Shown here piece after piece: positions 50,070 to 57,801 of a stretch of 64,000 nt of DNA. The position numbers and the translations under genes were made by a program. This DNA is from an uncultured Eggerthellaceae bacterium (lineage in GTDB: Bacteria > Actinomycetota > Coriobacteriia > Coriobacteriales > Eggerthellaceae), in assembly GCA_958452575.1 (NCBI GenBank), contig CAUDUM010000008.1, positions 1-64,000 of the forward strand. Direction: 5' to 3'. Each line of letters begins with the position of its first letter. The first letter of the stretch is position 1. Below the pieces are notes generated by a model. That model made no database searches. It was not told the DNA's origin and was given only the letters and a program-made list of their open reading frames with translations.

Positions 50070-50690
50070 CTACGCGATGCCCGCGCGCACAAAGTGCTTC
50101 TTCAAGATGGCGCGTCCGATGAAGCCGCCGATGATTCCCGTGACGAAGCACGCTACGAGCAGAACCGGATACATCTCCGGTTGCAGGTAGGTCATGAGCT
50201 CATTCACGTAGGCGTCACCGTATTGGGCGCGCACGGTGGGGAGGTACGTATCTGCCGTGATGAGAAACGGCAGGAAGTTGCCGATGATCCAGCAACTGAA
50301 TACGCCGTGCGACAGGACTGCACGCGATGCTGACGCGTAGTTTCCCGATTTCCAGATGAGGTCGGCGATGAGCCCGAAGATGAGACCTGTTGCGATAGAG
50401 AAGTAGCCCATGCCGGTGACGAACATGATGATGCCGGTGAGCAGGCCGAGTATCGTTATCATTCCGAACTTGCGTGCGCGCGTGAGAAAAAGCATGTACG
50501 GTATTCCTGCGATGAGCGGAATGATTCCGCAAATTGCCGCCATGAGGATGGGGACGAATCCCAGGCATGCCACGGCGAACACGACGACGAAGTATATCGC
50601 TGTGAAGATCCCTACGTTGATGAGGTCTTTTCCCGTGAATCTCCCTCCCGTTTTCGACGTGGAAGCGGATGTGTTCCCAGCGATTTTCAT
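50070..50690 (-). CDS. ECF transporter substrate-binding S component (MptD family)
   Basis: This 206-residue membrane protein resembles the MptD/Trep_Strep S-component family: GKDLINVGIFTAIYFVVVFAV at the N-terminus and six helices with GIIPLIAGIPYMLFLTRARKFGMITILGLLTG in the middle. The S component binds the vitamin or metal substrate; for MptD the substrate is not established. It leads the operon EcfS-EcfT-EcfA-AraC. An imperfect GTTA-type box lies 50 bp upstream. A truncated second copy of this gene type is at 52950. Confidence 0.85.
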   Translation of the reverse strand: MKIAGNTSASTSKTGGRFTGKDLINVGIFTAIYFVVVFAVACLGFVPILMAAICGIIPLIAGIPYMLFLTRARKFGMITILGLLTGIIMFVTGMGYFSIATGLIFGLIADLIWKSGNYASASRAVLSHGVFSCWIIGNFLPFLITADTYLPTVRAQYGDAYVNELMTYLQPEMYPVLLVACFVTGIIGGFIGRAILKKHFVRAGIA

Positions 50691-50739
50691 GTGCGAATCC
50701 TTTCTCTTCCGGCTCTTCGGCTACCGCGCCTTCTATGAA

Positions 50740-50755
50740 GTTAGCCATATGCAAC
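50740..50755. promoter_or_regulatory. Imperfect GTTA-N8-TAAC box upstream of the ECF operon
   Basis: GTTAGCCATATGCAAC keeps one perfect arm and has CAAC instead of TAAC in the other. It lies ~50 bp upstream of the EcfS start. A weaker match than the four exact sites. Confidence 0.35.
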
Positions 50756-50836
50756 AACAATCCATTTTGATGGATACGCGCAGAGTCGCAACTCCAAGCG
50801 GCCACGCATGCTCTAAAAAGCCGTGCGTAGCATGGC

Positions 50837-51064
50837 CCCCACGACCTCATGGAACGTGTGGCCTTCTTGTTTCAAGTTGATTAAGCAGAGCATCTTCGAG
50901 AACGTGAGCGCAGCGCACGCGACGGCATCGTAGCGAAGCTTCCCTGGGGGATGGATGCCGTCTATGGCGCGCAAGACTCTTATCTTTCGGATGGCGAGGT
51001 GCGGTACCTCATGCTTGCGTGCGCTATCTTGAAAGACGCCGAAGTTGTGGTTCTCGACGAAGTG
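50837..51064 (+). pseudogene. Decayed ABC exporter ATPase fragment
   Basis: The plus strand reads as a degraded copy of the 3' part of the exporter gene at 21461: CCACGACCTCATGGA-CGTGTGGCCTTC, AAGCAGAGCATCTTCGAGAACGTG, TCGGATGGCGAGGTGCGG and GACGCCGAAGTTGTGGTTCTCGACGAA match that gene in order. A ~60-nt segment is missing and frameshifts and stops interrupt it. Confidence 0.75.
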
Positions 51065-51080
51065 ATTCGCGCCATCCGCT

Positions 51081-51962
51081 CTACCACCTCTCGAGGAATG
51101 CGAGCGTTCTCTTGAACGCGTCCAAGCGGCTTGCGGCGCACTCTCGTGGATGCTCGCGCTCCTCGCGGAAGAGCTTGAGCGCGCCAGTTTCCAGAGGCAC
51201 CATGATGTGGCTCGCATGCTTGTAGGCTAGGCGCTCCACCTCCCACGGGTGGCCGTGCGCGCGCAGGCGCTCCTCGATGCGGCGGGCGGCATCGTCGCTG
51301 GGCCACATGGCGTCGCGCTCGGGGCACACCAGCATCACGGGGCCGCCGATGCGCTCCACCTTGATGGCGGAGCCCTCCGTCGCGCCCTCGAGCATGCGCT
51401 CGTAGAAGAAGCGCATGTCCAACTGGCGCTCGGCGAGCAGGCGGCGGACGATGCCCGCGTACGGCATCCGCGTCCCGCCGGGCGCGCAGGGGAGCGGGTT
51501 GCCGCGCCAGGTCCAGCTCGAGCGCCCGGACACTCCCTTCGAGGCGAGCCCGCCGTTGCCCGTGATGCCGGGCATGACGTAATCGAGCGGTGAGAGGGCG
51601 ACCGCGCACGAGACGGCGGGGATGAGCGACGCGGCGAGCAGCGCGAGCTCGCCGCCCTTGGAGATGCCGTAGACGCCGACCTTCCCGAAGCCGCGCGACC
51701 GGAGTCGCCCCACCGCGCGCTCGACGCTTTCGACGGGCACCTCCACGAGCTCGCGCGGCAGTCCGGGCGCGTTCCAGTAGCAGATCCCCAGCGCGGCGAG
51801 GCCCTCCTCGGCGAAGCGCGCCCCCAGGTTGCGCGGGATGTTCTCGTTGCCCTCGCTCCCTCCCAGCACGACAATCGCCTTGCCGGCGAAACGCTCGGCG
51901 CCGCCTGTCGGCTCGTGGAGGAAGCCGCAGAACCCATCGCGTTCGACCGAGAAGCGCTCCAT
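51081..51962 (-). CDS. Alpha/beta hydrolase, BAAT/acyl-CoA thioesterase C-terminal-like
   Basis: This 293-residue hydrolase shows VVLGGSEGNENIPRNLGARFAEEGLAALGICYWN, the nucleophile elbow VGVYGISKGGELALL with Ser, and a late AYKHASHIMVP region for the His, as in the C-terminal domain of bile acid-CoA:amino acid N-acyltransferases and acyl-CoA thioesterases. The ATG 51962 has GGAGG 8 nt upstream. The gene is 18 bp downstream of a membrane protein gene and co-transcribed. Possible substrates are acyl-CoA or acyl-amino acid thioesters or amides. Confidence 0.75.
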   Translation of the reverse strand: MERFSVERDGFCGFLHEPTGGAERFAGKAIVVLGGSEGNENIPRNLGARFAEEGLAALGICYWNAPGLPRELVEVPVESVERAVGRLRSRGFGKVGVYGISKGGELALLAASLIPAVSCAVALSPLDYVMPGITGNGGLASKGVSGRSSWTWRGNPLPCAPGGTRMPYAGIVRRLLAERQLDMRFFYERMLEGATEGSAIKVERIGGPVMLVCPERDAMWPSDDAARRIEERLRAHGHPWEVERLAYKHASHIMVPLETGALKLFREEREHPRECAASRLDAFKRTLAFLERW

Positions 51963-51980
51963 GTCCGCCACCTCCTTCGG

Positions 51981-52613
51981 CTACGCCGTTGCGAACGCCA
52001 GCATCATGGCGAACATGATCGTGAACACGAGGTTGCTCCAACCCCCGAAGAGCACGCATCGGGCGGGCTGGGGCACGCGCAGCCATAGGAAACCGAGAAA
52101 CGACGTCACGAGGGGCGTGAGGACGACCGACCACGGCGGGAGCGCCGTCTGCCCTGCGACGACGGCAATGCCGAAGAGAACGAATGCCGCGTACATCGGG
52201 ACGGTCGCGAGCCGTTGGAGCGCCATGATGTTGCCGGCGACCTGCTCGACAAGGGAGTCGTCTTCCATGCGCGCCGCGATGGCGAGGTAGGGGTACTGGG
52301 TGTGGTAGGCGCCGCCGCAGATGAGGGCGAAGGAGAGCAACCCCGCCGTCAGCCAGACCAGCCAGGCGAGGTCGCCTTCCGCGAGCAGCGGCAGCCCCGC
52401 GAAGCCGACGACGTAGAGGAACGCGGCGACGGGCCCGAGGACGCCTCCCGCCCGCACGCGCCCCTCGGGCAGGTCGCGCATGATCCTTGCATAGGGGCGA
52501 AGGGTTCCGTCCATGTCGTAGACCCCGGGCGTGAAGTACAGCAGCATGTCGCCGGCGAACATAACGAGCGAGCCGACGAGACCAATCGCAAGGAACGGGG
52601 TTGCTGGATCCAT
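51981..52613 (-). CDS. Multi-pass membrane protein of unknown function
   Basis: This 210-residue protein has about six helices (GLVGSLVMFAGDMLLYF, AGGVLGPVAAFLYVVGF, LTAGLLSFALICGGAY and so on) and a conserved-looking CGGAYHTQYPY segment. It resembles DUF6796-type membrane proteins, with no established function. It is the first gene of an operon with the hydrolase. A GTTA-N8-TAAC box lies 24 bp upstream of its start, so it may be part of an iron-linked regulon. Confidence 0.6.
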   Translation of the reverse strand: MDPATPFLAIGLVGSLVMFAGDMLLYFTPGVYDMDGTLRPYARIMRDLPEGRVRAGGVLGPVAAFLYVVGFAGLPLLAEGDLAWLVWLTAGLLSFALICGGAYHTQYPYLAIAARMEDDSLVEQVAGNIMALQRLATVPMYAAFVLFGIAVVAGQTALPPWSVVLTPLVTSFLGFLWLRVPQPARCVLFGGWSNLVFTIMFAMMLAFATA

Positions 52614-52636
52614 GAAACCCTCCTTAGTCTCTAAAA

Positions 52637-52652
52637 GTTAGCTAATTCTAAC
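52637..52652. promoter_or_regulatory. GTTA-N8-TAAC palindrome upstream of the membrane protein operon
   Basis: GTTAGCTAATTCTAAC, with the same 4+8+4 layout as at 21381, 52921 and 54214, immediately upstream of the start at 52613. Confidence 0.6.
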
Positions 52653-52920
52653 ATGTATTGCTTCTGATAATGCAAGAATTGCGGGAAGGCCAAATCCTCG
52701 CTACTCGAAGTTGGCATCGCTTGGGGATACGCGATCGAGCGCAAACATCAAGCAACCCTGCAATCGAAGACGATGCGCGTTCTGCGTTCTCAGAAAAAGC
52801 CGGCAATGCGGCTGCGCCCTTCACGACTCCAAGTCAAAGACCAATCTTCTGCCCAAATGGAACAATTCTGGCTATTTGGGCTAGGAGTTCATCGGCGCCT
52901 GTCGGATGCTCCGCGATTGA

Positions 52921-52936
52921 GTTAACATTGCCTAAC
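52921..52936. promoter_or_regulatory. GTTA-N8-TAAC palindrome upstream of the EcfS remnant
   Basis: GTTAACATTGCCTAAC, with its right end 13 bp upstream of the ATG of the truncated EcfS gene. The box is intact although the gene is not. The preceding 270 bp (52653-52920) contain no recognised gene. Confidence 0.6.
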
Positions 52937-52949
52937 AAAAGAGTGAAAG

Positions 52950-53105
52950 ATGAGTGGCAATGATTCTTCTAGACCGAACTCGTGTATCCTCAAGGGCCGC
53001 GACCTGATAACGGCGGGCATTTTCACTGCGCTGTATTTCGCGGTGAACTTCGTGCGCATGCTCTTGTCGGGCCTTCATCCCCACCTGTGGGTGTTTATGC
53101 TGGGC
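52950..53105 (+). pseudogene. Truncated ECF S component (MptD family)
   Basis: ATG 52950 begins a ~50-residue piece with LKGRDLITAGIFTALYFAVNFVRMLLSGLHPHLW, clearly the first helix region of an MptD-type S component (compare GKDLINVGIFTAIYF at 50690). After LHPHLWVFM the frame continues only as anti-sense of the AraC gene. The remaining five helices are absent. Confidence 0.7.
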
Positions 53106-53138
53106 GGAGAAGGGTTGTCAATTCCAAGGTTGACACGG

Positions 53139-54152
53139 TTACACGCTGCGAAGCCCCATCCCGCTGGCGTGCTTCCACTCCCTCGGCGGCACCCCATAGG
53201 CTTTCTTGAACGCAGCGGCGAACTTGCTCGGGTTTGCGTAGCCCACATACGTTGCTGTTTCCGTCACCTTCGCGCCTTGTGCGAGCTGCGTTGCCGCCTC
53301 TTCCATTCGGCGTCGTCGGAGGTAGGTCGCGATCGTGCTGCCATATGCGCGGGTGAAGTACTCGTTGAGTGACGTTGCGCTCACGCCGAAGGCGGCGGCC
53401 ATCGTCCGGGCGTCGTGACGCGCGCTGAGGGCGCGCTCCATCTCGTCGCGGGCTGCGGCAGCCATCCCCATCTGCGCACGCGTGAGCAGGAAGCGGGGTT
53501 TCGTCGTTGAAAGGTCGCGCCGTTGGAGGCCGAGCAGCAGTCCGAGAACCTCGTATTCCGCCATCGCGTCGTCGTTCGCGTCGAGAAGCGCTGCCAGGCG
53601 CTCCATGCGTCCGTTGAGCTCCGCGTCTCCTGTGAGGACGGCCGCCGGCCCCGCTTTGCGGGCGATGCGCCGGATGGCGTTGTCCCCTGTGCCGAGCAGG
53701 GAGAACGCCGGGTCCTCGGCAACTCGATCGTTCACGAACAGCTCGACGCCGCGGTAGCGCCCCGATGGGTATCTGAACTCGGCCGGCCGCTTCCGGGAGT
53801 AGCTTGCGCACAGATCCCCGGCGGCAACTACTCCCAGTCCGCCGTCGGGGATGTCGACTTCGCACCGACCCTCCCAGCACAGGTTCACCGTCAGCCACAT
53901 CCCGCTGGAGAACGAGGGCAGCTGGAGGGGCGTGTCGGAAGGGATGTTTGGACACCTCGTGCAGGTAAAGTCAACGAGGGCGATGAACAAACCGCGCGAC
54001 AGGGCGCGACCGCGCATGGAGCCGCTTCCGACCGGTTTCGAGATCTGCAGTTCGAAGAGGCCCTTGGGATCCTCAACCAGCTCGACTCCCGGGGCGACCC
54101 TCGCTTTCAGGAGTTGTCCGTCGGTCTTTCTATCGGAGCATGCGCGGCCCAC
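53139..54152 (-). CDS. AraC-family transcriptional regulator
   Basis: This ~337-residue regulator has a large N-terminal sensor domain and two C-terminal helix-turn-helix motifs (ARTMAAAFGVSATSLNEYFTRAYG and KVTETATYVGYANPSKFAAAFKKAYGVPPREW). The start is probably GTG 54152 with AAAGGGG 8 nt upstream; GTG 54173 is the alternative. It is divergent from feoA with a GTTA-N8-TAAC box between them. Like the AraC at 20311, it adjoins iron-related genes, suggesting ligand- or siderophore-responsive control. Confidence 0.82.
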   Translation of the reverse strand: MGRACSDRKTDGQLLKARVAPGVELVEDPKGLFELQISKPVGSGSMRGRALSRGLFIALVDFTCTRCPNIPSDTPLQLPSFSSGMWLTVNLCWEGRCEVDIPDGGLGVVAAGDLCASYSRKRPAEFRYPSGRYRGVELFVNDRVAEDPAFSLLGTGDNAIRRIARKAGPAAVLTGDAELNGRMERLAALLDANDDAMAEYEVLGLLLGLQRRDLSTTKPRFLLTRAQMGMAAAARDEMERALSARHDARTMAAAFGVSATSLNEYFTRAYGSTIATYLRRRRMEEAATQLAQGAKVTETATYVGYANPSKFAAAFKKAYGVPPREWKHASGMGLRSV

Positions 54153-54213
54153 GGCACCGTCCCCTTTCGACACGTGCCGATGCTTTGTGGCAGCGGCGAT
54201 TGCATTTCTGACA

Positions 54214-54229
54214 GTTAATTATAGCTAAC
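54214..54229. promoter_or_regulatory. GTTA-N8-TAAC palindrome between AraC gene and feoAB
   Basis: GTTAATTATAGCTAAC, with the same layout as the sites at 21381, 52637 and 52921. It is located where it could control both divergent transcription units. A DtxR-family protein is encoded at the end of the feo operon. Confidence 0.65.
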
Positions 54230-54298
54230 ATCACTGAGATATGGAGCTGACTGCATAGCATGGAGTTGAGGAGGTTTCCTCTTCAACCTTAAGCTTTC

Positions 54299-54330
54299 TC
54301 CAGGTTGCGGGCACGACGCCCGCCCTGGAA
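54299..54330 (+). ncRNA. Hairpin in the feoA leader
   Basis: CCAGG and CCTGG close a stem with an inner GCGGGC-ACGAC-GCCCGC, directly before the AAAGGAG of feoA. A possible translational control element. No known riboswitch class matches. Confidence 0.35.
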
Positions 54331-54342
54331 AGGAGTTGATCA

Positions 54343-54567
54343 ATGAAACTGCACGATATGAAAGAGGGGTCGGCTGCGCGCGTTTTGGCCGTGTCGGGTG
54401 ATGCGCGGTTCGTCTCGCGGGTCACCGCAGTCGGACTCACCGAAGGGTGCCGTATAGAAGTCCTCCAGAACGTCCGAAAGCGCCCCGTGCTGGTATACGT
54501 CCGCGACAGCGCCGTTGCGATCGACAGAGGGGATTGCGAACTGATTGATGTGGAGGTGGCCTTGTGA
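54343..54567 (+). CDS. feoA: Ferrous iron transport protein A
   Basis: This 74-residue SH3-like protein (MKLHDMKEGSAARVLAV, VGLTEGCRIEVLQN and DSAVAIDRGDCELIDV) is of the FeoA type, which binds FeoB and modulates Fe2+ uptake. It has AAAGGAG 8 nt upstream and overlaps the feoB start by 4 nt, so translation is coupled. Confidence 0.92.
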   Translation: MKLHDMKEGSAARVLAVSGDARFVSRVTAVGLTEGCRIEVLQNVRKRPVLVYVRDSAVAIDRGDCELIDVEVAL

Positions 54568-56495
54568 GCTGCGAGACGTGCGCGGCCGCTTGCCCTGCGG
54601 CCAAGGGGGCAAGAACGTCGGGAGGGCAGGGCGCCGGTGTTGCGGTCGCTCTTCTCGGCCAGCCAAATTCCGGGAAGTCTACCCTGTTCAACGGCCTTAC
54701 GGGCGCGAGGCAGCATGTGGGCAACTGGCCGGGCAAGACTGTCGAGAGGAAAGAGGGGTCGTTCAGGATTGGCGATACGCAGTGCCGTGTGGTCGACCTC
54801 CCCGGAGCCTACGGCCTTTCCGCCAACTCGCCCGAGGAGGAGGTGACGCGTGACTACCTCGAGTCCGGCGATGCGGACGTTGTGGTCGTGATGGCCGATG
54901 CCTCCCAGCTCCAGCGCAGCCTCTACATGCTCGCCGAGTTCGCTGCCGCGCACCCGGAGCAGCCCTCTCTCCTTGCTTTGAATCTCATGGATGTTGCGGA
55001 GGGTCAAGGCAAGCGCATCGATTCGGCGCTTATCGAGCAGCGGCTCGGGATTCCCGTCGTGCCGCTCGTGGCGTCACGTCCGGAAGGGTACGGGAATCTG
55101 CTTTGCGCCATCGAGCGGACGGCGCGCGAGCGCCCATCCATTGACGACGGCCGCCTGCGTCGGGAGCTGGCGTCCGTTCCGGCGACGGCGCAGGGTGCGG
55201 GGAAGGCGCGGTTCGCCTGGATCGAATGGCTCCTCGACGGGGCGGTGTCCGCTCCCGAGAAAGCGCACGCGCTGTCGCGTTTCGACCGGCTCGCCACGGG
55301 CTCTCGCTGGTCCAAGCCCATCACCGTCGCCATGATCCTCGCGGGGTTCCTTCTCGCGTTCGTTCCCGCCATACCCATCATGATGCTCGGCGGCGCCATC
55401 TCCTCGCTCGGGCAGGTCGCTGCCGGGGCGCTCGCGCAAGTGGGCGCACCTGACGTTGTGGGCAGCTTTCTTGCGGGTGTGGTGTTCAACAGCTTGTGCT
55501 TCGGCACGATGATGGTGGGCTACGTATTCGGCATCAACCTTGTGTTCGGCCTCTACGAGGAGGCGGGCTACATGGCGCGCATCGGCTACGTATTCGACCA
55601 CACCATGGCGCGCTTCGGGCTGCAGGGGAAGTCGCTCATGCCGTTTCTTATGTGCCTGGGGTGCACGATGGGCGGCGTGTCGGGCTCGCGCGTCATCGAC
55701 TCGTGGGGACAGCGCATGCTCACCGTCATGATGGCTTGGGCCATCCCGTGCGGCTCCACGTGGGGCGTGGTGCCGGTGCTGGCCGTCGCGTTCTTCGGCG
55801 TAGCCGGCGCGCCGCTCGTGATCGTGGGGATATTCGCCGTGATGCTCGTCATCATGGGCATCGTGGGGAAGGTGTTCGGGCCGCGCCTGGTGGCGCAGGG
55901 TGAGCGCGCGGGCATGGTTATGGAACTTCCTCCCTATCATCGGCCGCACCTGGGGAACGTCGTGCGCGGCGCCTTGCTCAAGAGCCGCCAGATGTTCGTT
56001 CGTGCCATTCGCGTGGTCGCCATCTTCGCGTTCGTCATCTGGGCGCTCACCTACACTTCGACCGGCGGCGTCGAAGGGTCTGCGCTCTACGCGCTGGGCA
56101 CCGCTATCGAGCCGGTGACGAGGCTGTTCGGCATGGGGTGGCATACTTTCACGGCGTGGCTCTGCGCGCTCGTCCTCAAGGAATCCGCCCTCGGCGTGCT
56201 CTCGGGTCTTTTTACGGGCGCGGCGACGCCGAACGCCGTCCTCGTGGGGATCATGACCGGCGGCGGGGCGGCTGCGGCGAACGTCGGAGAGGTCATGTCT
56301 CAGGTGATTTCAGCCCCCGAGGCGCTCGCCTTCATCTTCGCGTTCACGTTCAATATGCCGTGCGCGGCAAGTGTCTCTGCTACCTGGGCCGAAGTCCACT
56401 CGACGAAGTGGACCGTCATAACGGCGGCGTTCTACATAGTCTCTTCGCTTCTGCTCGGATGCGTGGTCTACCACGTGAGTTTGCTGTTTTTCTAG
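54564..56495 (+). CDS. feoB: Ferrous iron transport protein B
   Basis: This 643-residue Fe2+ transporter has an N-terminal G domain with GQPNSGKST (G1, residues ~32-40), GNWPGKTVE (G2), VVDLPGAYG (G3) and LNLMDV (G4), then a membrane domain of 8-10 helices with the Gate motifs YEEAGYMARIGYV and LCALVLKESALGVLSGL. The start is GTG 54564 with GGAGGT upstream. The N-terminal MSCETCAAACPAAKG is a cysteine-bearing extension not present in the classic E. coli protein. It forms an operon with feoA and the DtxR gene. Confidence 0.93.
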   Translation: MSCETCAAACPAAKGARTSGGQGAGVAVALLGQPNSGKSTLFNGLTGARQHVGNWPGKTVERKEGSFRIGDTQCRVVDLPGAYGLSANSPEEEVTRDYLESGDADVVVVMADASQLQRSLYMLAEFAAAHPEQPSLLALNLMDVAEGQGKRIDSALIEQRLGIPVVPLVASRPEGYGNLLCAIERTARERPSIDDGRLRRELASVPATAQGAGKARFAWIEWLLDGAVSAPEKAHALSRFDRLATGSRWSKPITVAMILAGFLLAFVPAIPIMMLGGAISSLGQVAAGALAQVGAPDVVGSFLAGVVFNSLCFGTMMVGYVFGINLVFGLYEEAGYMARIGYVFDHTMARFGLQGKSLMPFLMCLGCTMGGVSGSRVIDSWGQRMLTVMMAWAIPCGSTWGVVPVLAVAFFGVAGAPLVIVGIFAVMLVIMGIVGKVFGPRLVAQGERAGMVMELPPYHRPHLGNVVRGALLKSRQMFVRAIRVVAIFAFVIWALTYTSTGGVEGSALYALGTAIEPVTRLFGMGWHTFTAWLCALVLKESALGVLSGLFTGAATPNAVLVGIMTGGGAAAANVGEVMSQVISAPEALAFIFAFTFNMPCAASVSATWAEVHSTKWTVITAAFYIVSSLLLGCVVYHVSLLFF

Positions 56496-56530
56496 CAAAT
56501 TCTTTTTCGGGAAAGAACGGGGTTGATGAG

Positions 56531-56929
56531 ATGAGGTGCGAAAACGCCGGTGCGACCGAATCCTCGGAGGACTACCTCGAGGCGATCCTCGTGATCCGCG
56601 CCGAGCGGGGGTTCTGCCGCAACGCCGACATCGCGGAGCGCCTGGGCGTCACAAGGCCGAGCGTCACCAAGGCTCTGGCGAACCTGTCGTCCCGGTCGCT
56701 CGTCGAGGTGGCAGGCCGCGACGTGCGGCTCACCCCCGAGGGGCGCCGCCTCGCCGGCGCCACGCTCGAGAAGCACGAGTTCTTCAGGCGGCTGCTCTGC
56801 GACGCCGGGGTGGACGGGAGGACGGCATCCGAGGAGGCGTGCCGCCTGGAGCACTGCATCTCCGGCCCCTCCTTCCGCCGCCTGGCGGACCACCTCGCGG
56901 GCCTGCGGGGGCAGGGCGGGGGCGGGTGA
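56531..56929 (+). CDS. DtxR-family metal-dependent regulator
   Basis: This 132-residue protein starts MRCENAGATESSEDYLEAILVI and continues with the DtxR winged helix: GFCRNADIAERLGVTRPSVTKALANLSSRSLVEV, then a wing LTPEGRRLAGATLEKHEFFRRLLCDAGV and metal-site EACRLEHCIS with Glu/His/Cys. It is shorter than full DtxR because the SH3-like C-terminal domain is missing. It follows feoB after 35 bp, so the operon probably makes its own iron sensor. It is the best candidate for the protein that binds the GTTA-N8-TAAC boxes. Confidence 0.85.
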   Translation: MRCENAGATESSEDYLEAILVIRAERGFCRNADIAERLGVTRPSVTKALANLSSRSLVEVAGRDVRLTPEGRRLAGATLEKHEFFRRLLCDAGVDGRTASEEACRLEHCISGPSFRRLADHLAGLRGQGGGG

Positions 56930-57170
56930 CCGCCCGGGCGCCCGCGAGCCCAGGCAAAGCGCATTGAACCCGGCGGCGCACGTGGCCAGCACGGCAGGCG
57001 GCATGCGCCGCTTTCGCCCGTCCGGCGACCCTCGTGCGGGCGACGACGCGATACCGAGCGGCGACGATGGCAAAGGGCCTCGCGCCATCGCGGCCGAATC
57101 TCGCGACGCTGAGATGCAGCCGTTTGCCGCTCCGAAAGGAGCAGACACATGGCAGTCGAATCAGCGGGAT
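56930..57170. other. Non-coding stretch after the feo operon
   Basis: GC-rich with no recognised gene, RNA or clear hairpin. It leads into the hexamer repeat and the IS3 remnant. Confidence 0.4.
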
Positions 57171-57194
57171 GAATCTGAATCTGAATCTGAATCT
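57171..57194. repeat. (GAATCT)4 tandem repeat
   Basis: Four exact 6-bp copies immediately beside the transposase remnant, at the border where base composition starts to change. Confidence 0.8.
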
Positions 57195-57215
57195 ACCCCG
57201 ATTTCGTTTACACCC

Positions 57216-57312
57216 CTACGCCGCCTTCAGGCGGCGATCGTCCTCGGGCCGGTTGGCCCGCTCGAACTCCTCGGGGCTGAGGTATCCCAGCGCCGAGTGG
57301 GTCCTTACCCTG
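57216..57312 (-). pseudogene. Remnant of an IS3-family transposase
   Basis: The minus-strand frame ends RTHSALGYLSPEEFERANRPEDDRRLKAA with a stop at 57216. (R)THSALGYLSPEEFE is the diagnostic C-terminus of IS3/IS150-type OrfB integrases. Only ~30 codons are recognisable; the DDE core is gone. It marks the left boundary of the lower-GC island. Confidence 0.75.
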
Positions 57313-57640
57313 TGCTGGAGGCCGACCCGGGAGACTTGCATGCCGCCCGCTGCCCGCGTGGCCTTCCCGACCCGCGCCCCACGGCCTGCCGGCCCCATGG
57401 CGCGGACGACCCTCGACGAGCTGCGCTTGCGTGGCCTGTGCGCACGGGCTGCGGCAGAACAAATTCGACGACGTTGCGCTTGCTGGTACGGTCACGGTCA
57501 CATCAATGGATTGCTCGCAGGTTCGTCTGGGAGACTGCAGACGCAACATTAACGGAACGGTCCTAACATGACCCCACGGCAGAACGACGGCTACTCACTC
57601 TGCTTCAACCTGCCTTGCTTGTCGTTGTTAGATTGCGTGA
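57313..57640. other. Degraded DNA between the IS remnant and the defence-like operon
   Basis: No gene is supported; frames are short and mixed. The GC content drops across this segment. Possibly more IS debris. Confidence 0.4.
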
Positions 57641-57650
57641 TCCCGTGGCC

Positions 57651-57678
57651 TTGCAATTTGAACCAAGCTGGGTAGAAT
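57651..57678 (+). promoter_or_regulatory. Candidate promoter of the PAPS reductase operon
   Basis: TTGCAA (57651-57656) and TAGAAT (57673-57678) are separated by 16 bp, ~120 bp upstream of the start, in an AT-rich stretch. A second TAGAAT occurs near 57742. Confidence 0.45.
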
Positions 57679-57801
57679 ATCTCATTTACGTGCACGTGAG
57701 CGCAACTTAACGGGCGCTTATTCCATTTCTCCTCACGTCTGCTAGAATTCGAAACGCTGGAAGTCAACATCCAAGGTTTTGAGTTGCGGGCGGAGAAGAA
57801 C

